Notes: generated from the sequence alone by a model not told the origin. 64,000 nt of DNA from Cristatella mucedo (GCA_009760855.2 WPIO01000041.1:3468628-3532627); one strand, 5' to 3'; positions 10,498-25,000 are shown, counted from the first letter of the stretch. Program-made: numbers and translations.

Positions 10498-11110
10498 TAT
10501 AATAATGCACTTGATAAAGCGCTCTCAGAGAGCTCAATCTCTTTCTAGGAGCTTTGCATGTGCTGCAAAGGGAAACGCGTTTGAATGGTAAGTAAGATCA
10601 TGCTTGATAAACAACATAAATAACATGGTTAGGGGTAACATGCACAGGGTAAGCATGCAAGTGTGGTTAGTGACAGCATGCAAAAGTAATCGGACAAGTT
10701 CAGAGGCGAAGGCAAAGTTTATTGGAATAGAATAAGATTGCTCCATGTATTGAACGTAGCCGGAAGCCGGTTCCACACTTTCGGTTCATACGAGAGAAAG
10801 GCTCTATCACCAAAAGATTTCAAATTTTGGTAAGACAACGGAGATGACTAGATCCTGAGAAGCGGATGGTTCGAGGGCACACTGGCGGAGCCAGCAGGTC
10901 ACATGGACAGGCTGGGGAATGAGTGAATCGACCTATAAGGCAGACAGGGGTTATCGGAATTGATTCAATCCTTGATCAGAAGCCGGAGAGGCTCGGACAG
11001 AAGTGGTGTGATGAGGCAACTAAGCCGTTTTTATGATCGCGCAAACTTTGCTACTAGGCGCAGTGGCACAATGCATGCAATAATCAAAGACCTGAAGTTG
11101 GCAATATAAC
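10498..11110 (-). mobile_element. LINE-A-like element, divergent subfamily
   Basis: The 3' UTR (10505-10680) is clearly LINE-A. The ORF part upstream of it differs strongly, while keeping the layout of an RT C-terminus (minus-strand KSFGDRAFS-type block near 10800). It is either a separate subfamily or a recombinant. Confidence 0.6.
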
Positions 11111-12154
11111 GACGATAACGACACAGCCCTCGATACTCTGCACGTAGTGCTAACAGCGACACCGTATTAGAAAAAAATGCACAACACTAGCCTGTATATT
11201 ACGGCTGATACATTTGACTTCCAGAAGACTCGCTAACAGGCTTACAGCAGCTCACGCTCTTTGCTAGGACTCCACGACCGGTAGACCGTTGCTCCAAGAG
11301 AGGGACTTCAGTCAGGCGCGTGCCTTATATAGAATCCAGGTGAGGTCATAAGTAAGACAATAATCTCGTTTAAACATAACCATAAACCATTCTGCTCGTA
11401 AGCCTCGGCATATTGCGTTTGTTTCATAAGCGAGTAGGTTATAACACGGCGATCAAGCACGTTATTCAGTTATTCGTAATCGAGGTTCATACGTTGTACG
11501 TAACCGCCAGGCATAGCTTTGCTGGCGGCAGACCTGATGAGCTGCTGCGTTTTGCATCAGATGCAGAGCCAGCATCACAGCGAAAAATGATTCCCGGTAT
11601 GTCAAGGAGTTTGTATCCTACACTTTGCTGCATCCGACCGTTTACTCATACAAAGCTGCTGCCCGCCAGATCCAGCTCACTGCCGATGCCTGCAACAGCA
11701 TGCCACTGGTCGAGAGCTGCTGCGATTTGACGAACCTGTAGCCAATGGTGTCGGAGGCGGGCGGATATACCCCCTTTTGACCAATCAGAATTGGGCCAAT
11801 GGAGACCGATTAGGAGGTTTCAAGGGCAACGCGCCCACGTCCTTCCAGAATGGCCGGCCGGGTAGGTGTGTGGCTACTGGTGTTAGCGTTGGACTCCAGC
11901 ACGAGCGTATTCGCTAAAGTTTTTCGCTATTTTTTAGCCCGTACTTTACTCCTACTACCGGAGCTCTAGCGCCTGGCGAGTGAGAATAGGTGAGCTGTCC
12001 TGGCGACTTACCTTTGCATACGCCGAGCCCACCTGTCGGCTCGCGCCGTTCGATTGGGTCTGTCGTCGATGCACCGACTGGGACTCGGTCGCCGAGACAG
12101 CACTGAAGCGCTTTACAATGATTCTTTCCGCTATTTTTATCCGGCATAGCAGTG
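11111..12154. other. No recognisable gene; possible upstream region of GSTZ gene
   Basis: Several frames of 75-105 codons are open on both strands, but none is splice-flanked or protein-like to my eye. Two CCAAT-type motifs (GACCAATCAG, GGCCAATGGAG) lie near 11778-11805, so a promoter is possible, but no matching first exon was found. Confidence 0.3.
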
Positions 12155-12345
12155 GTCCTCGAGCAGCTGGTACCGCCGCAGCATACATAGCAGCCGTCCT
12201 CGAGTAGCTGGTACCACCGCAGCATACATAGCAGCCGTCCTCGAGTAGCTGGTACCGCCGCAGCATACTTAGCAGCCGTCCTCGAGCAGCTGGTACCGCC
12301 GCAGCATACATAGCAGCCGTCCTCGAGTAGCTGGTACAGCTGCGA
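12155..12345 (+). repeat. 41-bp minisatellite, about 4.6 copies
   Basis: Units start GTCCTCGAG at 12155, 12196, 12237, 12278 and 12319, an exact 41-bp period. Each unit carries CTCGAG (CTCGAGTAG or CTCGAGCAG), GGTACC or GGTACA, and GCAGCATACATAGCAGCC. Units differ by only a few substitutions, so the array is young. Confidence 0.95.
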
Positions 12346-12487
12346 TGCCTTTGATTGTAGACTTGTCTCGCCAATGCCTCAAGATGCTCGTGCATCGCTG
12401 CCAACTGATTAGGTGCATGGCCACGGATCGTTCGTAGAGTGCATAAACAGGAGTGCGTGCACAGCATTTCTTTGCCAAATGAGTAGC

Positions 12488-12575
12488 AAGCTTGCCTTCC
12501 ATGTGAAGTGCCTAGAAATAGATTGAGTTCTCTGAGGGTGCTTTATCAAGTGCATTGTTATTATTATCGTTATCT
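12488..12575 (+). mobile_element. LINE-A 3' tail
   Basis: TGAAGTGCCTAGAAATAGAT, GAGGGTGCTTTATCAAGTGC and ATTGTTATTATTATC. Last ~90 bp of LINE-A. Confidence 0.8.
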
Positions 12576-12710
12576 CAGCTACTGCCTCTTTACCGCAGAT
12601 CTCAATTTAGTGTATTTTTAGGTATGTTGTTCCTTGGTAATAGGAATGCTGGGACTGAAGTAGGTAATAAAAAGCTGGCCAATTAACAGGCTACCGCAGT
12701 GATAGGAACC

Positions 12711-12870
12711 CAGAGAGAGCCTGAACTCTGAGAGAGCTTGAACTTTAAGAGAGAGAGAGAGAGAGAGAGAGGACAGAGATAGAGAGAGAGAGAGACAGAG
12801 AGAAAGAAAGCATGAGCTCTGAGAGAGCTTGAACCCTGAGAGAGCCTGACATCCCGAGAGAGCCGACTAG
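12711..12870. repeat. GA-rich simple repeat and short tandem units
   Basis: (GA)n tract at about 12745-12810, flanked by imperfect repeats of GAGAGAGCTTGAACTCT type. It lies ~120 bp upstream of the first detected GSTZ exon. Confidence 0.85.
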
Positions 12871-12988
12871 CCTGTCGGCTGTGCGAAGGCGAGGTGACAT
12901 TGCATTCACTCTGACTTGCATCGTGCATCGAACTTAGTTTTGGTGGTCGTGCCATGTGGTATTTACCTTTCGTGCACATTGGTTGCAG

Positions 12989-13050
12989 CTTTGGCACTTA
13001 AAGGTATCGACTACGAGTACCGTGCAGTGTCGTTGATCAAGGATGAGCAG
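12989..13050 (+). CDS. GSTZ1: GSTZ exon: [21 protein letters not shown]
   Basis: Acceptor TTGGTTGCAG, donor GTGAGT. Incoming phase 1 (CT completes GCT, Ala), outgoing phase 0. Encodes the first beta-alpha region after the catalytic loop (LALKGIDY). Confidence 0.93.
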
Positions 13051-16000
13051 GTGAGTGCCCTTCGCCTGTCAGCTCCTCTGTCCCAGATCTGTTCCGTCCG
13101 TCGTCTCTTCTCGTGGAACGACACACCCAACCGCTGAATTCCTATGACTTGCTGAATCTGACTAGATCAATGTGTGGTCCCCCTTAAACCCCCTCCCGAT
13201 GGCCCCTGCCCCTGACCCAAGTTGAAGGTGGGTCCACTGCCTTAGTGTACTTCTGTTACTAAACGTAACCCTGTGATGACTAACGGTTTATCATGTCAGT
13301 TTGTTATGTCAGTTATGTCAGCATTTTTGTTCAATGTCCAACAGAATGCATATTTCACAGCATTAAAGCGATATGAAGAATAGCTATATAGTAGCAACAG
13401 AGGAGACTCTGACTGGTCAGCCATGTTGCCGAGTTTTTGTCGTGCCCAGGAATTTCAGGCATGGGAGTGAGTTACATGTGACTGTATGGCCTGGAGTGCT
13501 GGGCCATCTGCTACCAACGATTTTAGAAAAAACTGGGGCGGCTGCTGTATTTTTCTAGGCGAACAAACATCGGTCCGGTCATAGTAGTTGCTTTGGAACA
13601 AGTTGTCACATGACATCTGTTTGATCACTTTCGACACGGTTACCAGGTGGCTGCTAACACGGTCGTGTGCGACTGGTTCGAAACTCAGAAGCTCGTCTGT
13701 TCTGTCGTCAATGCCATGGTTGCCACATCACGCCGCTTACATACGAGCCTCACTGGCTCCCTAAAAAGCATCAAGTCGATTTCAAGAACGACATTCTGGC
13801 TTACAGGTCACTCCACTCGCTGGCACCAGCCTTGACTTGTGCGATAGATCTCCTTGCTCCTCCTGTCACGTGCTCTCTCTTGCCATCCGGTCATCGTCTA
13901 CTAGTCATCTCATTGCTGCTCTTGACTAAACTGAGATCGTTTGACGATCGAGCCTCCAGCTCGTGTGCACCGAGAGTCTGGCACAAGCTGCAGCTACAGT
14001 CACTACCTGCAATGCCATCGTATCATTTTAGCTGCAGCTAAAAGGGCATCGCTTTCGGTCACCTTTCCCTTGGCCTCGGCCAACATTTTTTGGTTTTTGT
14101 TTCCATGCACTTTGCATGCTTACCTGTGCATGATTTTTGCATGTTTATTTTTCAGCAAATGCACAGTGTCTACAGTCTAGAAAGAGATCAAGTTCTCTGA
14201 GGGTGCTATACAAATATATTGCTATTATTACTAGCTGGATGTTCAACTAACTGCTTGCCCCGAGTGGCCCTTCTTTTTGCAGGCTTGTCAAATCCCAATC
14301 GTGATATTTGTATGTGTTTGCATGATTGTGTAAGGAATATACCGTGCGTGTCACTTACCCTTTGTTGTCGGTTTATTGATTGGCTATTGATTCCATTGCA
14401 GCGAGTTGTAAAGCACCAAGCCCAAGATTTAGTTCTCTTGGGGTGCTATACAAACTACGTATTGTTATTATTATTAGTTACTATTGGCACTGTCATCGTT
14501 CTTTGATTCTTATAGCCTGCCATTTGGTGCATCCACACAGCCGATCATGGAGCAGTATCAGTATAATGATAATAATAATAATAATAATTTTAATGCAATT
14601 GATAACAGTATCCTCCTATTTCTCAGTCTCTTGGGACAATCCTGGTAGGCTGCTTGGCTTTTCTGCTTTGCATAGGTATGCATTTAATTTGTTGTTTAAG
14701 AGCTGCTTGATCAGGCACGGCCCAGGGATCATTTTTGTAAGTTAGTGTATGTTTACAAAACCTCACACGAATGTGAAGTGCTTACAGTTCGACCTACCTA
14801 CGACCTCGGCTTTACTGATTCCTTTACATCGCTCTGTCGTTTTTTCAGAGCGCTCCAGATTACAAATCGCTGAACGCAACCGGATATGTGCCTACACTGC
14901 TCATCGATGGACATTGCTTGAACGACTCGGTGAGTGCCATCCCCCCTGCCATTCGTCGGTCTGGATGTGGCATTAGCAGCATAATTACCGAATGTCTGAG
15001 CTGCCTCTGCATGAGCTACTGTTACCATTCACCATTTGATCGTGTTTGCAAATGTAAACATAAAATGTAAAGCAAATTTAAAGTGCCTTGAAAGAGATTG
15101 CGTTCTGAGGGCACTTAATTAAGTATTATTATTATTATTATTATTATTACTGGGCTTTATTATAATTACTGGTCGTTAGCTATTGGAGCTTGTGCAAGCA
15201 ACTTCTTTCGTCGCCCTAATGCTGCCCTTCGGCTTTGTGCCCTCGTGCCAATACGCTGCAAGAGTGCATGTCTATCGCATTTCTGAGTGGAGAGCCCTCT
15301 TTGCTCCCCTGCAGAGCTGCTGAGCGGTAGCCCGTGGGCTGCCCAGAGTCTCATCTGTGGGCCAAAATCTGACGATGCTCACGTGACTGCCTTGTCGTGC
15401 TGAGGGAGCCTTTAATTCATCGCGTTACGTACCTGCCGACTAGATGCCGTGAAGCTCGTAGCCAGCACTTCATAGCACGTGCAGCTAAGCTGATATGTTA
15501 ATGGCGACCTTTGCAAGATTGTGCCACAGAGCTCGGCAGTCGCCAGCCTGCTGCTGCTTACCTGCCTGTACTCTGCAGCCAGCGGCCTGTCTGTGGATCG
15601 TGTTTGGGTTGCATTCTGAGAGTTGAATGCGGCTCATGGTTGATGGGATGCAAGGTAACAGTATTTGATAGCAGAAGCTTTGGTTCTGTGTCTTCTAGAC
15701 AGGGGAACAACCTACACAACTCAAGTTCCTCGTTATTGGTGATTTTAACGTTCACCTTCATAACTTATCTGACGGCCTCAGCACTGAATTTCGTGCATTG
15801 ACTGAGTCATTGTCTCTTGTGGCTCATGTGCATGGCCCTACTCACATTAAGGGTCACACACTCAACCAGATTTTCTCATGCAACTGCACTTTGTCATCAC
15901 CAATTATTACCAAATCAGGCTTATCTGACCACATGCAGATCTCATTCAATCTACAGTGTGTGCCACCCTCATCCTCAAAAATAACCTATGAATCGCGAAA

Positions 16001-19000
16001 CCTCAAGAAGCTTGAAATCGATGCTGTCCGTGCGAGAATATCTGCTTCACCTCTGCTGCTCAGTCCTCCCCCTGATCTGTCATCATTGGTAGGTAGCTAC
16101 AACACGACACTAGCTGACACACTCGACGAGTTTGAACCTCTGACTAAGCGCAACTGTTTGCCCTCGCCCAGACGGCCTATGGTTTACCACAGACATTCAA
16201 CTAGCTAGGTCTACTAAGCCCAAGCTTGAAAAAGCATTCAAAAGATCAGGACTGTCTGTCCATCGACAGGCATACGAGGACTACTGTAGGTCGTACCAAT
16301 CGATCCTAGCAAAGGCCAAGTCTAGCTTCTATAAAAACATTGTTGAATCACAGATGAACAATCCAAAAATGCTGATGTCAACGATCAACCATCTCCTCGA
16401 ATGCTCCCAGATTAGCTCCTTACCTGATGATCCTTGTGATGACCTAGCCGATCGCTTCTCTCGATTGTTTATGCTGAAGGTAGCCAAGATCAGGGAGTCC
16501 ATCCCTGCGGTGACAACATCCCCCCTAGAATGTTGTCCCTCCCACCGATTCCTGGCTGCACCTCAATGTCTACATTTAAGCAGGTCACTAGTGATCTCGT
16601 GCTGAAGTTCATATCAAATCAAAGAAGACAGCAAGTCCTTTGGACTCTATCACGGTTTATACTCTCTCTCTCTCTCTCTTGCTGATGTGATTGCTAAGCA
16701 CAATGTAGGCTTTCACTTCTATGCAGTTGACACTCAGTTGTACCTTTGCTTTGATCCCTCCCAGCCTTCGAGGACCTCGAATTCTCTCAACTCACTTACT
16801 GCGTGTATTGAGGACATCTGCATATGGATGGCAGCAAATTTTCTTAAACTAAACGACAATAAAACTAATTTACTAGTTATGGGCAAACCCATTATGATTC
16901 AGAAATTGGAAAGGCTGACGCTCAAAATTGGCTCTGCCAGCATATCTGTTGTTGATTCAGCTCGAAATCTAGGTGTCATGTTCCAAAGTGATCTCGTTAG
17001 ACGACCACGTCAGCTCAACAATCAAGTCTGCCTACTTTCAGCTACATAACATGGGTAAAATTCGGGCTTGTTTTAGATAAGGATACCACGTCTAAGTTGG
17101 TCTATGCATTTGTGACATCCCGTCTTGACTTCTGTAACTCACTGCTGGCTAGCCTACCGGCATGTGCAATCAGGCGGTTACAGCTGGTGCAAAACTTTGC
17201 AGCTAAGCTTGTCTGTCGTGAGTGTCGCAGTTGCCACGTCATACCATTTCTTGCCGATGTGCACTGGCTCCCAGTCAAGCAATGGATCATCTTCAAGGTT
17301 TTCACTCACTTTTAGGTCTTTTCATTTTTTGGCTCCAGCCTATCTGTCAGATCTACTCCCCCACCAGGCGTACCACCCGTTTTTCGGAATCCAACAGTTT
17401 CCCAATACCTCGTACAAACCTCAAATTCTTTGGAGACCGTGCCATTAGTTGGTATGCTCCTAAAGCCTGGAACACTCTCGTGATTTGCCTTAAAACATCC
17501 CCTGACTTGACCACATTTAAAAAGAACTTAAAACACACCTATTTACGACAGCATTTAGTGGGTCCCTTTGATTCGTCTTTCATGTGCTCAAGCATGCTGA
17601 CATTGTGCATGCTGCCACTAGCCACAGTTGCATGCTGACTCTTTGCATTGCACCCCTAACCATGTTATGTATGTTGTTTATCAAGCATGATATTACTCAC
17701 CATTCAATCGTGTTTCCCTTTGCCGCAATTGTAAAGTGCCAATAAAGAGATTGGGTTCTCTGGGGGTGCTTTATCAAATGCATTATTATCACCATTACTA
17801 ATTTCTAAGGTGTCTGTGCTCCTGCCGGTATCTCTGTCACTTCCTTTGCTGTCATCATAGATTCTCACGTCTATTCTACTTTGGTCCCGACTACTCTCTT
17901 GACTCTGCTATTTTTCCTGCTCTTTATTCTTAGTGTAAGTTGTTTAAGTCTACTGTCTGCTGCCTAAAGGATGAACAGCAAAAGCTGCTTATGCTTTTGA
18001 GCGAGCTATAGAAAGCTATCATGCATCACACCTTAGTCTTCATGGTGGTGTATAGTCACATATAGAGACCTCTGTACATACCAAACATGCAGTGGATGAT
18101 GAAGTTTATTTTCGTGTGGGTTGGTATTAATTCGTTGGCAGATCCTAGCCCTTCCCCCCCCCCAGCAGCCGTGCTGGTAGATTTCTGTAAAACCCTTCGT
18201 GCTCAGCCCTAGGAGCCTGAAGATTTTAGTGAATTGTGGGGGATGGTTGGCAATCTTTTCATGATAGAGGCAACGGCATTGACTGAGAAACTTAAATGTT
18301 TTGTTAAGATGCCGTTCGGGACAGACATGCCTCTATTTTTTATGCAACCTAAAAATAATATCTTTGGCTGACGCCCAAAGAGTGGCCGAATCAGAGACCA
18401 GATGCAGCTCAATAAGCTGGAAAGGTCCCAAAACTCCTAGTAAACATGATAGACCTCATTACTTGGCACACTACCTGTGCGTGTAATGGTAGTGCTGCTG
18501 GGACGTCAAGCTTATATAATAATCTGATATAGACCGTCCGTCCGATGGCATGTGAGGGGCAGCAGTCGCATGTAACAGCTGTCCCTCACACAGTTTGTTG
18601 CCTCTTTTATTGTCCTCTTCTAAAATAGCTTAAAAGAGTGAGCTTTGATGGAAATCTACTGACTAAAGCCCATGGAAAAATTGCGTGCCTTCTGCTGCTG
18701 CTGATGCTATACTGGCAAGGTGCTGAAATGTTCTTGCAGCTAGAATGGGCCCAGCTGTACCAGATACAGTGTCCATGTACCTAAATGATCCATGTTCTTG
18801 GCAAGCTGCTGAAATGTTCTTGCAGCTAGAATATACAGTGTTCATGTACCTAAATGATCATGTTCTTGGCAAGGTGCTGAAATGTTCTTGCTGCTAGAAT
18901 GGGCCCAGCTGTACCATATGCAGTGTACATGTACCTAAATGATCCATGTTCGTCTGAGTCTCCTACAGTGTTTTGAGGACTTCAGTAACCCTTAGGCCGA

Positions 19001-22000
19001 TGGCTAGCTAGTGTCTCACTAATCCTTAAAGTCCTATCGACAAGTGATCTGAGGTACTCGAGTGTTCTCGGCTGTGAAGGTGCAAGGACTGCAATCCGAG
19101 TTTCTTGGCATCAAGGAATCCATATGTTTCATACATGATTTAAGTTAAAAAAATACCTGCTTTTGTCCAACAACCCACAGATACTCTTCCTTTTTTAGAA
19201 CAATGATATCAAATAGAGGTTTACAGTTTTTTTTTATAAAAATGGCTGGCAGATTTTTGGATCAATGTTAGTACGTGGTAGCGAGGCATCGATTTAGAGC
19301 CCAAGGAGCCTATGGTAGACAATTCACACTCGGACTGAACACATTCTGTGAGGAGCATGCTGGGGTCTTGGCTTCTTTTTAACTTGCAACTCAGCAGCTG
19401 TCGTGACATCTGCAGGTATGTGAGTTCCTGTCTCTGGGAGCAGCAGATGGGTGTCTGAGACTGGGGGGTATGTGTTTGAACTCCAGCAATCCAGGTGGTG
19501 GGTTCTAGTCCGGCAGCAGTCAATTCATTATTGCCCAATTAGAGCAGGATTGGTGCCACTGCAGTTCTTGCTCTGCTTTATAAATAAGGCTTTTAAATCG
19601 GCCAATCTTCAACTACAACGAACTGAAGGCACCTTCTGGAAAGGATTTGAGGTTGGTTAGAGACACAGATAAACGATTTAAGAGTCAGCAGAGCCAGTGG
19701 TATGAAGGCACTGATTAGGAAATAGTTTGAATAGGTAGGCCGGAGCACGAGAATAAACAAACCTGAAAGTGAGGGACAAATCTTAAAAATCGGTTCTATT
19801 CTTGATTGAAAGTTAGTGCAGGTCGCTGAGAAATGGAATAATGTCGCAATTGTGTCGTTAATGACAGGCAAGCCTAGCTGCCGAGTTTTGCACCAACTGT
19901 AAATGCCTCATTGTACAGGCAGGAAGACCTGCGATATGTGAGTTACAGAAGTCGAGACTGATTTCGCAAATGCATATATCAGCTTAGCTATGGTTTAGCT
20001 GTCTTAGTAGGCCCCAGTTTCGCAATTTTTTTGTAATTGAAAGTCGGCAGACTTGACTGTGGAGCTGATGTGGTCGTCCAGTGAAAGCTCACTTTGAACC
20101 AGAACACCCAGATTGCATGCATATACTACAGTAGATATGCTGGTAGAGCCCATTTTAAGGGAAAGTTTTAATAATCTAGATAACACCAGGTTTGCCCATA
20201 ACTTGCTTGGTTGTATCGTCATTGGAAATAGATCAAGTTAAAAAAAATTCATTTGTATAGCGCTCCAAGAGAACTTAATCTCTATTCAGGCGCTTCACAT
20301 ATGCCTCGGGGCTCGAGCCCACGACCTCAGTCAGACCTTGGTCAGGGCGAGCACCTTAACCACTAGACCAAACCAGCTCGGTTCCTTTGTCAGCAAAACC
20401 TGCAGTGAGGGAGTTGAGCTGGCAGGAAACCTGAGAAAGAAGTATTTCTGGGTAGTAGGCCGGACCAAGAGGATTAATTACTGTAAAAGTTTGTGACAGT
20501 ACCTTGAATTAGATGTGCTGCTTGCTGGAAGGACTACTCTTCTATATATAGCTGTAGATTTAGATGCCTTGTTTTGATAACGTGCATTATCTGGAATAGT
20601 TAAATGGGAATCCTCAACACAACAAATTTGCAAAACAGATGGCGGTCGAAGGCTGTGATGCCAAATTGCACAAACTTCCCCGTATTTAGCGATTAATGGT
20701 ACGTTTGCTTGTTTGTGTGTCATTGGCAGGGCCAAATCTCTATTCTGAAGCGGAATAGTTTTTTGTTGCTAGAAATCGATGTCGAGATTGCAGCAATTAT
20801 GTTTCAGTTTTTTGTTTCTTTCTCTGCATGAGCATGTATGTATGTGCCCATGCCCGTTAGAACAGCACACACACCATTTAAAGCTGATGCCACTTTTGTA
20901 CTCTGAATTGATAACCTTTTAGAGGGTGTTTGCATTCGATCTAGTAAGTGTTTGCCCTACGGTTCTTGCTGTTAAGTGTTGCACCCTCGATGTTGACATG
21001 TTGTAGCTATGGGTATGCATTTGAGGTGTGCATCCAACCCTTGCTTTTGCTGTTATTCAGTGTCTGAAATTTCCAGGCCGAGTCTTGTCACATCGGAAGA
21101 GCTGCCCCTTTTTCTTCCCCATTGCTGTGCAGAGCTGGCTGAGTCACATATTGCAGCCGTCCTGAGTTGCAGATGGCCATCATCGAGTATCTGGATGAGA
21201 CCCGGCCTGAGCCGATGCACCTTATGCCGTCAGACCCAGCCAGTCGTGCCAAGGTCCGTGAGAGCTCGTCTGCAGCATTCGGCTTGCTGCTGTCGCTGCT
21301 GCTGGCCTGGCCCAGCAGGACCGTGCTTGAGTCTCGTTTGGGCCTTTACTGTCTCATTCCACTTGAACGAACTTGGTTTTTGAGCTGTGAGGGTCGTGTC
21401 GAAATGGCGAGTCGGTAATACTTCAGTCGCTGGTGGCCAAGGCCTCGGATAGATTTCTTTTACCCAGCACCTGCTGAGTGCTCTGTAAAAATCCAGCTGA
21501 TAATAATAATAATAATAATAATATTGCACTTGATAAAGCGCCCTCAGAGAACTTAATCTCTTTCTAGGCGCTTTACATTTGCTGCAAAGTGATACGCAAT
21601 AGAATAGTAAGTAAAATCATGCTTGAAAAACAAACAAAATGAATAACATGGTTAGGGGTTACATGCACTGGGTCAGCATGCAAATGTGGTTAGTGGCAGC
21701 ATGAACAGTGTCAGCACGCATAAGCACATCGAGGACGAATCACAAGGACCCACTAAATGCTGTCCTAAATAGGTATGTTTTTAAGTTTCTTTTAAACGTG
21801 GTCAGGTCAGGGGATGTTCTGATGCAGGTCGGGAGGGAGTTCCAGGCTGTGGGAGCATACGAGCTAAATGCACGGTCTCCAAAGGATTTAAGGTTTGTAC
21901 GAGGTATTTCTAGACTGTTGGATTCCGAAAAGCGAGTGGTACGATGCTTTGCCTGATGGGGTAGTATCTCTGAAAGATAGGCTGGAGCCATAGAATGAAG

Positions 22001-25000
22001 AGACCTAAAAGTGAGCGACAAAACCTTGAAGTCAATGCGTTGCTTGACTGGTAACCAGTGCAGGTCGGCGAGAAGTGGAGTAATGTGGCAACTGCGACGC
22101 TCACGACAGACAAGCCTAGCTGCAGAGTTTTGCACCAGCTGCAATCGCCTGATCGCACATGCTGGTAGACCAGTAAGCAGTGAGTTGCAGAAGTCGAGGC
22201 GAGATGTCACGAATGCATGGACCAACTTGGACGTGGTATCCTTATCTAAACAAGCCCTAATTTTAGCAATGTTATGAAGCTGAAAATAGGCTGATTTGAC
22301 TGTGGAGCTGATGTGGTCGTCTAACGAGAGGTCGCTTTGGAATATGACACCTAGATTTCGAGCTGATGCAACTGGAGATATGCTGGCAGAGCCAATTTTG
22401 AAAGTCAGCCTTTCCAATTTCTGAATAACACTAGGTTTTGCCCATAACTAGTAAGTTAGTTTTATCATCGTTTAGTTTTAGAAAATTTGCTGCCATCCAT
22501 GATCGGATGTCATCAATGCATGCAGCAAGTGAGTTGAGAGAATTTGAGGTGCTCGAAGGCTGGGAGGGATCAAAGCAAAGGTACAACTGAGTGTCATCCG
22601 CATAGAAGTGAAAGCCTAGATGTGCTTGGCAATCACATCAGCGAGAGGGAGAGTATAAACGGTGAAAGGGACCGGACTAGCACAGAGCCCTGAGGTACTC
22701 CATATTTTAGAGGTACTTCAGATGATCTTTGTCCATTCACGTCAACACTCTGGAGTCTCCCACTGAGATAGGACCTGAACCACTGCAGAGCAGTGCCAGT
22801 GATGCCCAGGCGAGATGAGAGAGGCGCTCTAGAAGTACTTTGTGATCGATGGTATCAAAAGCTGCCGAAAGATCGAGCAAAACAAGAAGAGACACTCTAC
22901 CCATGTCTGCATTCCTAAGTAGGTCGTTGTATACCCGAAGCAATGCTGACTCTGTGGAGTGATTAGCTCTAAAGCCAGACTGGAACTTACTAGCAAGGTG
23001 TGAGGTTTCGATATACGAGTTCAGCTGGTCTGCCACGACCCGTTCCAGTGTCTTTGATAGGAATGGTAGAAGGGAGACTGGGCGGTAGTTGCTTAAGTTC
23101 TCTTGGTCTAGTGTAGCTTTCTTGAGAAGTGGCCTGACTACAGCTTTTTTGAAAGGTGCTGGGACCTGACCTGAGGCTAATGACATATTAATGATGTTGG
23201 TTATGCATGAGCGGACTGGATGGCACATAACGACAACGCTAACCACCGATGACACAAGGGAAAAACATGGCAGTGCCACCAGCAGTGCTATGGCCGAGAC
23301 AGCAGACGGCCATACAGCCAAAGAAATTAACAAATGCCTACTTACAGCGACTTACAAGGCACTACAAAGCTGATGGCCTTAGCCAGTATCGATTTATTCA
23401 TTTGAGATGAGTGGCTAGCAACGAAGCAAGTGAAACTGTAGCTGCACCCATTGCTGCACACCATACTGCTGCATTCGCTTGAGCTTCGGTGCTAGCTGGG
23501 CGCTCTACCTGTTACAGGTGAGGTCGCTTGCCTATATTATATCGTCTGGCATACAGCCCTTGCAGAATCTCTCTGTCCTGCAGTACGCTGAATCTTGCAA
23601 CGTCGATAAGGCTGCTTGGGCAAAGCATTTCATTGAAAAGGGTTTTAATGGTAAGTCGCAGCAGCATCGACGGTAGCAGCACTTCGGGAAGAGAAAGTGG
23701 GACCCTGGTCCGGAGATGGGCGCAATTTTGTTGCGAATGATTGTATGTCGATTCGTCGTTGTTTTTTTGTCATTGCTCGTGTTTGTCTTCTTCGTGGGCC
23801 CCATTCCACATCACCACTCCGGCGTCGGCACTACTTAGGACCTAAATAGATATATTCGTGTGTATGTATCTATTTAGGTATAATTTCCTGCTAGGTCAGT
23901 CGGGCAGATTTCCTGGTAATGTTGCAGAGCAAAGGGGTGTGGGGGGGGCTCGCCGGCAAGCGACAGGCAGCATTGCAATGAAGAAGAATTATGGCTATGT
24001 CCCCTCCCCCCCCAGTGAGAGAGACATATGGTGCTAGTGACAATTGGGGCATTGTACACAGGCGAAGCAGACGACACACGAGCTTAAATACAAGCCTGGA
24101 ACTCCCTCCCGACCTGCGTCAGAACATCCCCTGACCTGACCACGTTTAAAAGGAACTTAAAACACACCTATTTAGGACAGCATTTAGTGGGTCCCTGTGA
24201 TTCGTCCTTCACGTGCTTATACGTGCTGACACTGTGCATGCTGCCACTAACCACATTTGCATGCTGACCCTGTGCATGTCACCCCTAACCATGTTATTCA
24301 TTTTGTTTGTTTTTCAAGCATGATTTTACTTACCATTCAATTGCATTTCCCTTTGCAGCAAATGTAAAGCGCCTAGAAAGAGATTAAGTTATCTGAGGGC
24401 GCTTTATCAAGTACATTATTATTATTATTATATTATTGATTGATCGAAGCCGGCGTGTATGCTGCTATGGCGAACGTGGCATGAAGGGAGGGAGAGAGTG
24501 TCTATAGCTTGCATGCAGTCAGACGAACGAGGGAAAAGTAAAAATTACCCGGCAAGGATGCAGTCACGTGCCGGCATGGAGCGTCCACCCATAGGGCAGT
24601 CGGAGCTTCGGCTGGGGTGGAACTACGTGATGGCGACGCCACGCCCACGAAGGCAGCCCACAGTGGATGCTTGTGCACTCAAGTTCGTTGCCACGAACGC
24701 AGCACTGATGCCGGTTCTAGTTTTTGCAGACGCAAGACAGATATTCGTGGGCCACAGCTAGCTAGTAGGCTCTTTTGTCGCTATACAAAAAGAGGCTGTT
24801 AAATCAGCTGGTATTTATTTATTTATTATTTATTTTTGCTGTGAAGTATTAGTTAGTATTCTGTGTTCTCTCATTATGTTGCCAACTCTGTTAGTCGGTC
24901 TTTGTTAGCAAATTGCTATTAAGTGGATTTTTATTTTGCACAATCCATCCACGCCCACTAGACGTATTAGATGCTTCATTACTCCAGGCATCTTGTAATA

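Noticed and set aside
12155-12345. CRISPR-like appearance of the 41-bp array
   Set aside because: The whole unit is conserved, with no variable spacers, in a eukaryotic context.
11914-12502. Overlapping ORFs over the 41-bp minisatellite
   Set aside because: The repeat has no stop in some frames; the period keeps shifting frame and the peptides are just repeats.
24459-24802. 100-codon ORF in a GSTZ intron
   Set aside because: No splice-site or family support; overlaps a SINE-2 tail at its end. Could be an unrecognised repeat.
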